From positions 17,716 to 81,715 of the forward strand of contig URKG01000008.1 in the NCBI GenBank assembly GCA_900548265.1: a DNA stretch of 64,000 bases, read 5' to 3'. The notes beneath the pieces are model-generated. The model was not told where the DNA came from, did not search any database, and worked only from the letters and a program-made list of their open reading frames with translations. Made by a program: the position numbers and the translations under genes. This document shows, piece after piece, positions 32,904 through 42,260 of the stretch; the first letter of the stretch is position 1, and each line of letters starts with the position of its first letter. The stretch comes from an uncultured Collinsella sp. GTDB taxonomy: Bacteria; Actinomycetota; Coriobacteriia; Coriobacteriales; Coriobacteriaceae.

Positions 32904-35051
32904 ATGGATCTTATCGCCCAGCTCGCCCGCGAGCTCAACCTTAAGGCCGCCAACGTCGAGGCAGCCGTCAAGCTCATCGACGAGGGCAACACCATCCCCT
33001 TTATCTCGCGCTACCGCAAGGAAGCCACGGGTGGCATGGACGACGTCGCCCTGCGCGCGCTCGACGAGCGCCTGTCCTACCTGCGCAATCTTGAACAGCG
33101 CAAAGAGGACGTCATTCTGCTCATCGACGCCCAGGGCAAACTTACGCCCGAGCTCGAACAGCAAATTCGCGAGGCCACGCAGCTCCAGCGTGTCGAGGAC
33201 CTCTACAAGCCCTACCGCAAAAAGCGCATGACCCGCGCACAGAAGGCCCGCGAGGCAGGCCTGGAGCCACTTGCCAACATGGTCATCATGCAGGCCTCGG
33301 CCAAGGGCAGCGCGCTCGACGCCGCCGCGGCATACGTCAACGAGGAAGCCGGCTTCGACACGCCCGAGAAGGCGCTCGCCGGCGCGGCGGACATCGTGGC
33401 CGAGACGGTAGCCGAGGACCCCGAGAACGTCGCCGACCTGCGTGCCTTTACGCAAAACACCGCAGACATCGTCGTCGAGGCCACCGACCCCACCGAGAAG
33501 ACCCCCTACGAGCCGTACTACAGCTATGATGAGCCGCTGCGCCGTATACCCAACCACCGCGTGCTGGCTATCGACCGCGGTGAGCGCGAGGGCAAGCTCC
33601 GCGTGCGCGTGAACGTCGACGGCGCCGCCGCCACGGCACGCCTCGGCAGCCGTTGGCCCCGACGCCAGGGCGTCTTCGCGCCCGTCTTTGACGCCGCCAT
33701 CGCCGACGGCTACAAGCGCCTCATGGCCCCCTCGCTGGAGCGCGAGGCCCGCGCCAAACTCACCGTCCGTGCGCAGACCGAGGCCATCAATGTCTTTGCC
33801 AAGAATCTCGAGGGCCTGCTCTCGGCACGCCCCGTGCGCGGCGCCCGCGTGCTCGCGCTCGATCCGGGCTACCGCACCGGCTGCAAGGTCGCCGTCATGG
33901 ACGAGACCGGCAAGCTGCTCGACCACGGCGTGGTCTATCCCACCAAGCCGCGCCACGACGTCGCCGGCACCAAGCGCGAGCTCGCCCGCCTCGTCAAAAA
34001 GGACAGCGTCAACACCATCGTCATCGGCAACGGCACCGCCAGCCGCGAGACCGAGGAAGTCGTCTCGGAGTTCATCGCCGAGCAGGCGCCTGAGCTGCGA
34101 TACACCATCGTCAACGAGGCCGGCGCATCGGTGTACTCCGCCTCCGAGCTCGCCAGCCAGGAGTATCCCGATCTGGACGTCACCGTGCGTGGCGCCATGA
34201 GCCTGGGCCGCCGTCTACAGGACCCGCTGGCAGAGCTCGTCAAGATCCCGCCCCAGTCCATCGGCGTTGGCCAGTACCAGCACGACCTTGACCAGGCCGA
34301 GCTTTCGCGCACCCTGGGCCATGTGGTGGAGGACGTCGTCAACCACGTGGGCGTCGACGTGAATACCGCGAGCGCAAGCCTGCTGGGATACGTATCGGGC
34401 ATCACGCCGAGCGTGGCCAAAAACATCGTGGCCTACCGCGAGGAAAACGGTGCCTTTACCGATCGCCGCCAGCTTAAGAAGGTCCCCAAACTAGGACCCA
34501 AGGCATACCTCAACGCCGCGGGCTTCCTGCGCATCAGCGGCGGCAAGAACCCGCTCGACGCGACGAGTGTCCACCCCGAGAGCTACGAGGTGGCCACGTC
34601 CGTCCTGGAACGCGCCGGCGTTAAAGCCAGCGAGCTCAGCCGCGGCGGCGTGCCCGACATCGAGCGCCGTCTGGGCAGTATCTCGGCGCTGGCAAGTGAC
34701 CTGAACTGCGGCACCCTCACGCTCATCGACATCGTCAACGAGCTCAAGAAGCCCGGCCGCGACCCGCGCGACGACGCGCCCGAGGTGGTCTTTAGCCGCT
34801 CGGCACTTTCCATCGACGACCTGGAACCCGGCATGGAGCTCAAGGGCACGGTGCGCAACGTCGTCGACTTTGGCGCCTTCGTCGACGTGGGAGTGCACCA
34901 GGACGGCCTCGTACATATCTCTAAGCTGGCCAACCGCTTTGTCAAGCACCCCAGCGACGTCGTGCGCGTCGGTGACACGGTCAAGGTGTGGGTCGAAAAG
35001 GTCGATCGCGACCGCAAGAAGATCTCGCTCACCATGGTGCAGGGCAAGTAA
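32904..35051 (+). CDS. tex: Tex-family RNA-binding transcriptional accessory protein
   Basis: Conserved nucleic-acid-binding protein of 715 residues. Order of domains: N-terminal helical Tex domain (IPFISRYRKEATGGMDD), YqgF/RNase-H-like fold (LALDPGYRTGCKVAV), helix-hairpin-helix region (TASASLLGYVSGI, KVPKLGPKAYLNAAGFLRI) and a C-terminal S1 RNA-binding domain (GTVRNVVDFGAFVDVG ... RKKISLTM). It is expected to bind RNA and act in transcription or RNA turnover. AAGGAG sits before the ATG at 32904; the longer frame begins inside repeat E. Confidence 0.95.
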   Translation: MDLIAQLARELNLKAANVEAAVKLIDEGNTIPFISRYRKEATGGMDDVALRALDERLSYLRNLEQRKEDVILLIDAQGKLTPELEQQIREATQLQRVEDLYKPYRKKRMTRAQKAREAGLEPLANMVIMQASAKGSALDAAAAYVNEEAGFDTPEKALAGAADIVAETVAEDPENVADLRAFTQNTADIVVEATDPTEKTPYEPYYSYDEPLRRIPNHRVLAIDRGEREGKLRVRVNVDGAAATARLGSRWPRRQGVFAPVFDAAIADGYKRLMAPSLEREARAKLTVRAQTEAINVFAKNLEGLLSARPVRGARVLALDPGYRTGCKVAVMDETGKLLDHGVVYPTKPRHDVAGTKRELARLVKKDSVNTIVIGNGTASRETEEVVSEFIAEQAPELRYTIVNEAGASVYSASELASQEYPDLDVTVRGAMSLGRRLQDPLAELVKIPPQSIGVGQYQHDLDQAELSRTLGHVVEDVVNHVGVDVNTASASLLGYVSGITPSVAKNIVAYREENGAFTDRRQLKKVPKLGPKAYLNAAGFLRISGGKNPLDATSVHPESYEVATSVLERAGVKASELSRGGVPDIERRLGSISALASDLNCGTLTLIDIVNELKKPGRDPRDDAPEVVFSRSALSIDDLEPGMELKGTVRNVVDFGAFVDVGVHQDGLVHISKLANRFVKHPSDVVRVGDTVKVWVEKVDRDRKKISLTMVQGK

Positions 35052-35060
35052 ACCGCCAAA

Positions 35061-35277
35061 GCAAAGGTACCCCCTGTAGCGATGTGCAAAATCGCGAGTA
35101 TTCTGCAAATTCCACCGTTCCGGATGCCCCTCAGAGACGAAAAAGCAAAAAACAGCCCCCGTTTTAGCGTCGTCAGAGCCAAAACGGGGGCCGTTCCATG
35201 CTTCGGTTAACTGATAAAGACCTTTACCTTGCTGAATACTCTCAATTTTGCACGGCGCAGGCGGGGGTACCTTTGCC
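35061..35277. repeat. Family R foldback, copy 1
   Basis: Opposed arms: GCAAAGGTACCCCC ... GTGCAAAATCGCGAGTATTC at 35061-35102 and its approximate complement at 35234-35277. The 130-bp centre holds a terminator. The arm core GTGCA-AATT/TTTT-GAGTATTC recurs as the arms of 63650-63864. Together with the next two entries it fills the gap between tex and the aldolase gene. Confidence 0.65.
35155..35191 (-). terminator. Terminator between convergent tex and aldolase genes
   Basis: GCCCCCGTTTT / AAAACGGGGGC hairpin. On the minus strand it is followed by TGTTTTTTGC, so it best serves the aldolase transcript; it may also slow transcription from tex. Confidence 0.7.
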
Positions 35278-35305
35278 CACGGCAGGATATGGAAGCCAAT
35301 CGCCA
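35278..35305 (-). pseudogene. Duplicated 3' tail of the aldolase gene
   Basis: About 28 bases (ACGGCAGGATATGGAA core) repeat the last nine codons of the aldolase gene at 35433-35460, including the FHILP end; the stop TAG has become TGG. The copies are 155 bp apart with a strong foldback between them, as if an insertion had duplicated the gene end. Confidence 0.5.
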
Positions 35306-35330
35306 ACTTGCTGGCAAGCTCGTGCCGGCA

Positions 35331-35402
35331 GCCCCGGCCTTTCCTTTGCCTAGCGCGACCCTCGCGGAGCGCGTGAGCGATAGGGAAAGGAAAGGCCGGG
35401 GC
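35331..35402. repeat. Foldback element after the aldolase gene
   Basis: Arms GCCCCGGCCTTTCCTTTGCC... and ...GGAAAGGAAAGGCCGGGGC pair over about 22 bases with one mismatch; an inner GCGC/GCGC stem follows. Lies between the true aldolase end and its duplicated tail. Confidence 0.65.
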
Positions 35403-35432
35403 GAACAGCCCACGGTACAGTCGGTGTTCGCG

Positions 35433-36137
35433 CTACGGCAGGATATGGAAACCGAGCGCCGCGATATCCTTGGCAAAACCGCGCACGGTATCGAGCGAGA
35501 CCTCGTACGGGTCGCGACCAATGTTCTTGCGCTTGGCCAGGATGCTGTTGGGCACCGTAATGATCTGGCAACCGCAGGCCTCGGCCTGGTAAATGTTGAT
35601 GAGCTCGCGCGTGGACGCCCACAGGACCTCGCAGTTGGGCTTTGCGGCGGCCTTCTTGACCGACTCCGTCATAAACGGAATGGGGTCGACGCCGGTATCG
35701 GCGATGCGGCCGGCAAAGAGCGAGATGATGGACGGCGTCTCGGCGTCGACGGCCTCGACCATCTCATCAACCTGCGTAGGCGTAAAGATGGTGGTGACGT
35801 TGACCTTGATGCCGTCGGCCGAAAGCTTGCGCACCAGCTCGGCGGTGGACTCGCCCTTGGTGGTCACGCACGGAATCTTGACGTAGACGTTCTCGGCCCA
35901 GGTAGCGATCTCGCGCGCCTCGACCTCCATGGTCTCGACGTCGTCGGCAAAGACCTCAAACGAGACGGACACATCGGTGATGTGGGCCAGGACCTCCTTG
36001 GCAAACGCGCGGTAATCCGTCACGCCGCCCTTCTTCATAAGGGACGGGTTGGTCGTGAAACCCTGAACGTTGCCGTTCTCGTACATGTCGAGCATGCCCT
36101 CGAGGTTTGCACCGTCAGCGAACACCTTGATTGCCAT
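35433..36137 (-). CDS. Transaldolase-family aldolase (fructose-6-phosphate aldolase-like)
   Basis: Single-domain TIM-barrel class I aldolase of 234 residues, close to the short FsaA/TalC type. DGANLEGM at the start, FTTNPSLMKKGG, the Schiff-base Lys in NVYVKIPC (about residue 90) and NVTTIFTPTQ are the markers. It cleaves or forms sugar phosphates in the cytosol, either as a transaldolase or as an aldolase; sequence does not settle which. AAAGGA lies before the start at 36137. A family of terminators and a partial copy of its end lie downstream. Confidence 0.88.
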   Translation of the reverse strand: MAIKVFADGANLEGMLDMYENGNVQGFTTNPSLMKKGGVTDYRAFAKEVLAHITDVSVSFEVFADDVETMEVEAREIATWAENVYVKIPCVTTKGESTAELVRKLSADGIKVNVTTIFTPTQVDEMVEAVDAETPSIISLFAGRIADTGVDPIPFMTESVKKAAAKPNCEVLWASTRELINIYQAEACGCQIITVPNSILAKRKNIGRDPYEVSLDTVRGFAKDIAALGFHILP

Positions 36138-36330
36138 CTGCCTGATTCCTTTCGCTTGCACATGGGCGTTAAACTGCTAAACACTTTACCTACGTTTATC
36201 AAGGCGTGAGCTGCGGTTTTTTATCTTCTCGGCGAACGGTATAAACACCTCAGTGTTTGGATTGATAAATCGATTGAGCATGCAAAAGCAAAGAGTCGCA
36301 GTTTGAGCAAACGTCAGAACGTGGGATTCA

Positions 36331-37158
36331 TTAGATGAGGCCGAAATGCTGCATCGCTGTGACGGTGCCGTCGTGTGCGACATCATCAGTCACGTAGTCG
36401 GCGAGCGCCTTGACCTCGGGCATAGCGTTGCCCATGGCCACGGCCGTCTCGACAGCGGCGAGCATACCCAGATCGTTGCCGGAATCGCCAAAGCCAAAGG
36501 TGCGCGCGTTGCCGGTGCGACCCAGGTATTCCAGCGCTCGCGCCACGCCCACGCCCTTGTCAATGCCCTTGGGGCTCAGCTCGCGATTCTGGCCACCGGT
36601 GTTGCACAGCTCAAACTCGCGATCGATAAAGCCGTCATCGTTGGCCACGCGAGCCAAACTGGGCACACTGAGGCATACCTTGCCCACGCGCAGACTGCCG
36701 TCGACGCGCATTTCCTCGGTGCTGTGCACCACAGAAGTGCCGATCAGAGACGACTGCTCAACACCCGCGGGTTCCAGGGCAAAAGTAGCCACGTTGGTCT
36801 CGAAAAAGGCCTCAATCCCTGCCGCGGCCATACGGCGCGCAAGCTCCTCAATAACGTCCTCGTCAAAGCAGTCCTCATGCACCACGCGGCCCTCGACCTC
36901 GAGCGTCGCTCCCGCCATGGCAACGACACCCGCCGGGTTCAGCGCGCGCAGGCCATCGGCAATCAGCCACAAGGGACGACCCGTGCAGATAAATGCATGG
37001 TGTCCCGCGTCGCGCAGACGATGAAACGCCTCGACGACCGCCTGCGAGGGGTGAACCGCCGAAAAGTCCTTGTCGGTCATGTTGTCGGGATCGAACGACG
37101 TCAGCGTGCCGTCCACGTCAAAAAAGAGCACGGCGGAATCGGGGCACGCATCAATCAT
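36331..37158 (-). CDS. HAD-family phosphatase, Cof type
   Basis: Cytosolic phosphatase of 275 residues with motif I FFDVDGTLT (nucleophile Asp14), motif II CTGRP (about 60), a C2-type cap in the middle (residues about 85-190), motif III Lys in SPKGIDKG and motif IV GFGDSGNDLGML. Substrate is likely a sugar phosphate or flavin/nucleotide phosphate as in other Cof proteins. AAAGGAA precedes the ATG. Confidence 0.9.
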   Translation of the reverse strand: MIDACPDSAVLFFDVDGTLTSFDPDNMTDKDFSAVHPSQAVVEAFHRLRDAGHHAFICTGRPLWLIADGLRALNPAGVVAMAGATLEVEGRVVHEDCFDEDVIEELARRMAAAGIEAFFETNVATFALEPAGVEQSSLIGTSVVHSTEEMRVDGSLRVGKVCLSVPSLARVANDDGFIDREFELCNTGGQNRELSPKGIDKGVGVARALEYLGRTGNARTFGFGDSGNDLGMLAAVETAVAMGNAMPEVKALADYVTDDVAHDGTVTAMQHFGLI

Positions 37159-37233
37159 ATGGGTTCCTTTCGGGGGCGAGAGTAAACGAAGTATCCATCA
37201 TATAATGGAGCGACGCAACCAGAGAGGTCACCC

Positions 37234-39801
37234 ATGGAATTTTACGCAAGCTGCCCCGAGGGCTTTGAGTCCGCACTCGCCGATGAGCTTAAACGCCTCG
37301 GGCTTTCGCATGTTCGCCGGCTGAAGGGCCGCGCTACATTTGAGGGCGAGCTCGAAGAAGGCTACCGCGCCTGTCTGTGGTCGCGCCTGGCGAGCCGTGT
37401 GTTCGTGGTACTCGGGCGCTTTGAGGCGCAGGATGCCGATGAACTGTACGATAGCGTTTACGACATCGCCTGGGAGACCATCATCCGCCCCGGCGCCACC
37501 ATCGCCATCACCGCCCGCGGCGTGACCGAGCAGCTGCGCAACACGCGCTTCTCGGCCCTGCGCGCCAAAGACGCGCTGTGCGACCGTCTGGCCGAGACCA
37601 CGGGCCGTCGCGCCGACGTCGATGCCGCCGACCCCGATGTTCACCTGTTGCTTTCGCTGCGTCAGCGCCGCGCGAGCATCAGCCTGGACCTTTCGGGCGA
37701 CCCGCTGTTCAAGCGTCTGCCGCCCGCTGCGACTCGTGCCGGCGAGGGCGCACACGTGTTGCGCCCCGACTACGCCGCCCTGGTGCTGGCGCAGGTCGGC
37801 TGGACCGCACTATGCGAGCGCGAGCTGACGGCCGACGATTACGAAAACGAAGCCCTTCCCACGCTGATCGATGCCTCGTGCGCCGGCGGCGGTCTGCTGC
37901 TGGAGGCCGTGAACATTCTGACCGACCGCGCCCCGGGCGCCGCACGCGAGCGCTGGGGCTTTGAGGGCTGGCAGCTGCACGACGCTGTCCTGTGGGAGCA
38001 GCTGCTTGCCGAGGCGCGCGAGCGCGAGGCGGCAGCGCGCGAGCGCCAGGCGCGCATCGTGGCCGTAGACATCGACCCCGCCGCCCGCAAGACTGCCGAG
38101 CGCATGGTCAAGTGCGCCGGCTACAAGCGTTTTGTCGACTTTTGTGCCGCCAAGCCCGCCACCGTGCTGGACCATGCGGGCGCCGTCGCCGGTGCCGCCC
38201 TGGTCGCGGACACGACCGAGACCCCGCTTTCGCTCATGCACGATGCCATGACGCTCATCGGCGAGCTGCGCCGCGCCCCCGAGCTCGCTTCGGCGCCGGT
38301 CGCCGCTCTCACCCGCGACGGCTTGCTGGCCCGCGCGCTCCACGCCGAGCCCGAGCGCTCGATCGCCGTCATGCCCAATAACGAGGAGGCGGCTCTTGAG
38401 GTTTGGCCCTCACTCGACCACGCCGCTGCAGCGTTTGAGGCTGCGACCAGCGCGGATACCGAGGCCGAGGTTGCGGATGCCAACGAAGCCAACGACGAAG
38501 CCGCCGCTTCCTCCATGCCCGAACCTGCCGCCACGCTCGACTTGGGCGACGGCAAGCCGCTGCCCGTGCTCATCCCGGAGTCCGAGCAGTTCGCCAACCG
38601 CCTGCGCAAGAATGCCCGTCTGCGCCGCAAGTGGGCCAAGCGCGAGGGCGTGAGCTGCTATCGCGTCTACGATGCCGACCTGCCCGACTACTCCGCTGCC
38701 ATCGACCTGTACGAGGGTTGCCCGCAGACGCCGGGCCGCTGGCTCGTCATCGCCGAATACGCCGCGCCCAAGACCATCGACCCCGCGCTGGCCCAGGCCC
38801 GCATGCTCGACATCTTGGCCATCGCGCCGCGCATCCTTGATGTTCCGGCCGAGCATGTGCACGCCAAGGCCCGCATGCGTTCGCGTGGCGGCTCGCAGTA
38901 CGGCAAGCAGGGCGCCGGCAAGGGCGGATCGGGCGAGCGCGCCAACATCGCGCGCCGGCGTCTGCCGCTCATCGAAGAAGGCGGGCTCACCTTTGCCGTC
39001 AACTTTGACGACTACCTGGATGTGGGCATCTTCCTGGATCACCGCGTCACCCGCAACCTGGTGCGCGAACACGCCAAACAGGCACGCCGCTTCCTCAATC
39101 TGTTCGCCTATACCGGCACCGCCACCTGCTATGCGGCCGACGGCGGCGTCGAGGAAACCGTGACAGTCGACCTTTCCAACACCTACCTGGACTGGGCCGA
39201 GCGCAATATGCGCCAGAACGGCTTTGTTGGTCCGCAGCATCATTTTGTGCGCGACGACGTGCTCGCCTGGATTCGCGACCAGCGCCAGACGCGCAACCGC
39301 TGGGACTTGATCTTTGTCGACCCGCCCACGTTCTCGAACTCGTCCAAGATGGGCCGCCGCACCTGGGATGTCCAGCGCGACCATGTTGAGCTTTTGGCCG
39401 GCGTATCTCGCCTGCTTGCACAGGGCGGACATGCCATCTTTAGCTGCAACCTGCGCGGCTTCCGCCCCGAAACGCGCAAGCTCGCGCGCGCGGGCGTCGT
39501 GCTGGAGGACATTACGGCACAGACCATCCCCGAGGACTTCGCGCGCAACCAGAAGGTGCACCACTGCTATATCGTGCGCCGACTGCCCATCGAGGACGCC
39601 ATGGCCGAGGTCGGCTTTAGCGCCGAGGAGATTGCCGAGCGAACCGAAGAGCTGCGCAACCCCGAGGCGCGCAAGCCTCGTGCAGCAGCGCCCGCGCCCA
39701 CGCAGGCCGGCAACGGCAAATCAAACTTTGCCGGCAAACCCTCCCCTGCCGGCAAGTCCAAAAAGAAGAAGTTCTACGCCAGCAAGCCCAAGGGCAAATA
39801 A
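37234..39801 (+). CDS. RlmKL-type 23S rRNA methyltransferase with degenerate first domain
   Basis: Two-domain rRNA methyltransferase of 855 residues that aligns along its length with E. coli RlmKL. THUMP domain at about 45-165. The first methyltransferase domain (RlmL, m2G2445) has DASCAGGG in place of DPMCGSGT, and the SNPPYGERL motif is replaced by VADTTETPLSL, so it is probably inactive. It also carries an Ala/Glu-rich insertion around 390-440. The second domain (RlmK, m7G2069) looks intact, with LNLFAYTGTATCYA and FVDPPTFSNSSK. A basic Lys-rich tail (KSKKKKFYAS) follows. Cytosolic, acts on ribosome assembly intermediates. Confidence 0.9.
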   Translation: MEFYASCPEGFESALADELKRLGLSHVRRLKGRATFEGELEEGYRACLWSRLASRVFVVLGRFEAQDADELYDSVYDIAWETIIRPGATIAITARGVTEQLRNTRFSALRAKDALCDRLAETTGRRADVDAADPDVHLLLSLRQRRASISLDLSGDPLFKRLPPAATRAGEGAHVLRPDYAALVLAQVGWTALCERELTADDYENEALPTLIDASCAGGGLLLEAVNILTDRAPGAARERWGFEGWQLHDAVLWEQLLAEAREREAAARERQARIVAVDIDPAARKTAERMVKCAGYKRFVDFCAAKPATVLDHAGAVAGAALVADTTETPLSLMHDAMTLIGELRRAPELASAPVAALTRDGLLARALHAEPERSIAVMPNNEEAALEVWPSLDHAAAAFEAATSADTEAEVADANEANDEAAASSMPEPAATLDLGDGKPLPVLIPESEQFANRLRKNARLRRKWAKREGVSCYRVYDADLPDYSAAIDLYEGCPQTPGRWLVIAEYAAPKTIDPALAQARMLDILAIAPRILDVPAEHVHAKARMRSRGGSQYGKQGAGKGGSGERANIARRRLPLIEEGGLTFAVNFDDYLDVGIFLDHRVTRNLVREHAKQARRFLNLFAYTGTATCYAADGGVEETVTVDLSNTYLDWAERNMRQNGFVGPQHHFVRDDVLAWIRDQRQTRNRWDLIFVDPPTFSNSSKMGRRTWDVQRDHVELLAGVSRLLAQGGHAIFSCNLRGFRPETRKLARAGVVLEDITAQTIPEDFARNQKVHHCYIVRRLPIEDAMAEVGFSAEEIAERTEELRNPEARKPRAAAPAPTQAGNGKSNFAGKPSPAGKSKKKKFYASKPKGK

Positions 39802-39804
39802 CAA

Positions 39805-39871
39805 AGTTGCGGTGGAATACGGACTGTTTTACCTGGAATTAGGCAAATATAGACCGTATTTCACCGCAACT
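39805..39871. repeat. Family F foldback, copy 1
   Basis: AGTTGCGGTGGAATACGGA pairs with a close complement (CCGTATTTCACCGCAACT) around a 30-base loop. It begins 4 bp after the rlmKL stop codon and lies between convergent genes. The second copy is at 60194. Confidence 0.7.
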
Positions 39872-39895
39872 CATAGTGGGATGGCGGACGCCGTC

Positions 39896-40609
39896 CTACC
39901 CTTGGGTGACCAGGCGGTAACCGATGCCCACGTGCGTCTGGATATAGCGCGGATGCGCGGGGTCGGACTCGATCTTCTTGCGCAGCGTGCCCATAAAGAC
40001 GCGCAGGCTCGCCAGGTCGCTCTTAGTTGCCGTGCCCCAAATCTCGTGCAGGATAAACTGGTGCGTTAGTACCTTGTCGGCGTTATGTGCCAGCAGGCAC
40101 AAGAGCTTGTACTCAATCGGCGTCAGATGCAGCTCCTCGCCATCCATCGTGGCAATGCCGGCATCAAAGTCGATATGCAGCTCACCGGCATCGAACGTGC
40201 CCTCGGAGGCAACGCCGCCCGATTGCGCATACGAAAGGCGCCTGAGCGTCGTGCGAATGCGCGCGAGCAGCTCCTCGACCGAAAACGGCTTGGTCAGGTA
40301 GTCGTCGGCGCCGGCATCGAGTGCGCGAATCTTGTCCGCATCCTCGCTACGCGCCGATACCACGATAATCGGCATGCCCGACCATGCGCGCACCGACTCC
40401 ACCACCTTGACGCCGTCCATATCGGGCAGACCCAGGTCGAGCAGCACAATGCTCGGTGCCTGCGATGAGGCGGCAGCGATGGCGGCATGGGCGGTCTCCA
40501 CGGCCATATGACGCAAGCCGTGCGCCTCGAGCGCGGCAACAATAAGATTGCGGACAGCGGGGTCGTCCTCAACGACCAAGATGAGCGGTTTTACGGCAGA
40601 GTTCGGCAC
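39896..40609 (-). CDS. KdpE-like response regulator
   Basis: OmpR-type regulator of 237 residues. Receiver domain with acidic EDD pocket, phospho-acceptor Asp in LLDLGLPDMDG (about 53), Thr/Ser and Lys in the TKPFS loop; winged-helix output domain from about 135 with a C-terminal VGIGYRLV. Closest to KdpE. The start is GTG at 40609 with AAGGAG upstream, 4 bp after the kinase stop. No kdpFABC is nearby; the only potassium transporter is Kup upstream. Confidence 0.9.
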   Translation of the reverse strand: MPNSAVKPLILVVEDDPAVRNLIVAALEAHGLRHMAVETAHAAIAAASSQAPSIVLLDLGLPDMDGVKVVESVRAWSGMPIIVVSARSEDADKIRALDAGADDYLTKPFSVEELLARIRTTLRRLSYAQSGGVASEGTFDAGELHIDFDAGIATMDGEELHLTPIEYKLLCLLAHNADKVLTHQFILHEIWGTATKSDLASLRVFMGTLRKKIESDPAHPRYIQTHVGIGYRLVTQG

Positions 40610-40613
40610 AGCG

Positions 40614-42239
40614 CTACTCCTTATCAAACGAAACGTCGGCGACGGGAAGCTCAATCGTAAAGACCGAGCCGTGCGGGTCCGCCGCGGCAACCTCTATGCT
40701 ACCGCCATGCGCCAGCGCAATGGAGCGGCAGAGCGAAAGCCCCAGGCCCACACTACGGTGGCTGTCGGCCAGGCCATGGTTGGCGGTATAGAACGACTCG
40801 AAGATGCGCTCGCGATCCTCGGGTGCGATGCCTGGACCATCATCGGCCACCGAGCACGCCACGCGTCCATCGTCGACGCTAATCGAAATCATGATATGCG
40901 AGCCTGCGGGCGTATAGGTGATGGCGTTGTTCACCAGATTGACCACCAGCTGCACCATCAGGCGCGCGTCGACGTTGACGAGCGCCGGCTCGTCGCACGC
41001 CACCACCTTAAGGTCGTGCTCGCGCACGGCCGGACTTACGTGGCGCAGCGCCTCCTCGACGATATCGTCCATGAGCTCGAGCGTTGTCGACAGATGCATG
41101 CCGCCGCCCTCGAGCTTGGTGATGGCGAGCAGGTTCTCGACGGTGGCGTTGAGCCATTGCGCATCCGAGCGAATGGACAGGAGCAGGCCGCGGCGCGTTT
41201 GGGCGTCGAGCACGGCGGTGCCGGTCGAGCCCTGGTCGAGCAGCACGTCGGCATTGCCCGAAATACTGGTGAGCGGCGTGCGCAGGTCGTGCGAGATGGA
41301 GCGCAGCAGGTTGGCGCGCAGCTGTTCGTTTTTGGCAAGCACCGCCGCCTCCTCGCGGGCCTCCATGGCGCGGGCGCGATCGAGCGCCAGCTCGCCTTCG
41401 CTCACGATGGCATCGGCAAGTGTCCGCTCCTCATGCGTCAGCACGTCGGGCTCGGCAACGATAGCCAGCACGCCCACCACTGAGGCGGGGTCGCCCGAGC
41501 GCGCGAAGCCGTCGCCTGTGCGAACCGTCAGGTAGATGCCATAAAACGCCGAGCCGCCAAACGTGGCGTCGAGCGGCGTTCCCACATAGGCGGACGCCGA
41601 GAGCCGCGGCGGCATCTGCGGCGCCAGCTCGTGCACCGGCGCGGCATCGCCCACGGCCGTGTATGTCGCACGCGGCAGCAGGTCATCGCCCTCGGCGTCG
41701 GCGCTGTACCACACGACCGGACAGCCCGAAAGACGCGCCAGCTGCGTGGCCATGGCGTGAACGATCTGATGCTGATCGGCGCACCGCTGCAGCATGCGGT
41801 TGGTCTCGAGCACCATATGCGTGCGGCGGTCGCTGGAGGCAGCCTGTGCCAAGGCGCGGCGCAGGGCCAACGCAATCGAGCTCGACACAAGCGAGACCAC
41901 AAACATGATGAAGAACATGCCGGGATAGCCGCGGTCGATAAGCGACAGCGAGTAGCGCGGGTCGACAAACAAGAAGTTGTAGAGCGCCACGGCGGCAGCC
42001 GAGCTCAGCAAGCAATACAGGCGACTCCAGGTAAAGAATGCGCACAGCTGAACGGCGAACACATAGACGATCATGATGCTCGGCGCGAGACCCGGATGGT
42101 CGAGCAGCGCGCCCACAATCGTCGCCGCGACCAGCAGCCCCACCGACACGCAGATATCGTACAGGGGGCCGCGACGCGTCATCGTAGTGCGCCGCCACCA
42201 AAAGCTATCGGCAATATCGCCGTCCGTACGGACGTCCAT
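40614..42239 (-). CDS. KdpD-like sensor histidine kinase lacking the N-terminal sensor domains
   Basis: Membrane kinase of 541 residues. It starts directly at the DUF4118 four-helix membrane region (about 25-125), followed by a GAF-like segment (about 150-290), the phospho-acceptor helix SISHDLRTPLTS (His about 320) and the ATPase domain with N-box NLVNNAITYTP, DDGPGI and GLGLSL. Full KdpD proteins of about 900 residues have KdpD and USP domains first, which are absent here. Forms a two-component pair with the next gene. Its start lies 22 bases after a terminator hairpin. Confidence 0.9.
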   Translation of the reverse strand: MDVRTDGDIADSFWWRRTTMTRRGPLYDICVSVGLLVAATIVGALLDHPGLAPSIMIVYVFAVQLCAFFTWSRLYCLLSSAAAVALYNFLFVDPRYSLSLIDRGYPGMFFIMFVVSLVSSSIALALRRALAQAASSDRRTHMVLETNRMLQRCADQHQIVHAMATQLARLSGCPVVWYSADAEGDDLLPRATYTAVGDAAPVHELAPQMPPRLSASAYVGTPLDATFGGSAFYGIYLTVRTGDGFARSGDPASVVGVLAIVAEPDVLTHEERTLADAIVSEGELALDRARAMEAREEAAVLAKNEQLRANLLRSISHDLRTPLTSISGNADVLLDQGSTGTAVLDAQTRRGLLLSIRSDAQWLNATVENLLAITKLEGGGMHLSTTLELMDDIVEEALRHVSPAVREHDLKVVACDEPALVNVDARLMVQLVVNLVNNAITYTPAGSHIMISISVDDGRVACSVADDGPGIAPEDRERIFESFYTANHGLADSHRSVGLGLSLCRSIALAHGGSIEVAAADPHGSVFTIELPVADVSFDKE

Positions 42240-42260
42240 CAGCGTCCCGCCCCTCTCTCA

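Noticed and set aside
30233..32995. 920-codon open frame on the minus strand across the MFS and dehydrogenase genes
   Set aside because: Low-complexity Gly/Asp/His composition typical of antisense frames in GC-rich genes; the plus strand holds well-supported enzymes.
40614..42239. KdpD-like kinase as a truncated pseudogene
   Set aside because: Has a ribosome-binding site, intact kinase motifs and an adjoining regulator; short KdpD forms with only the membrane and kinase parts are plausible functional variants.
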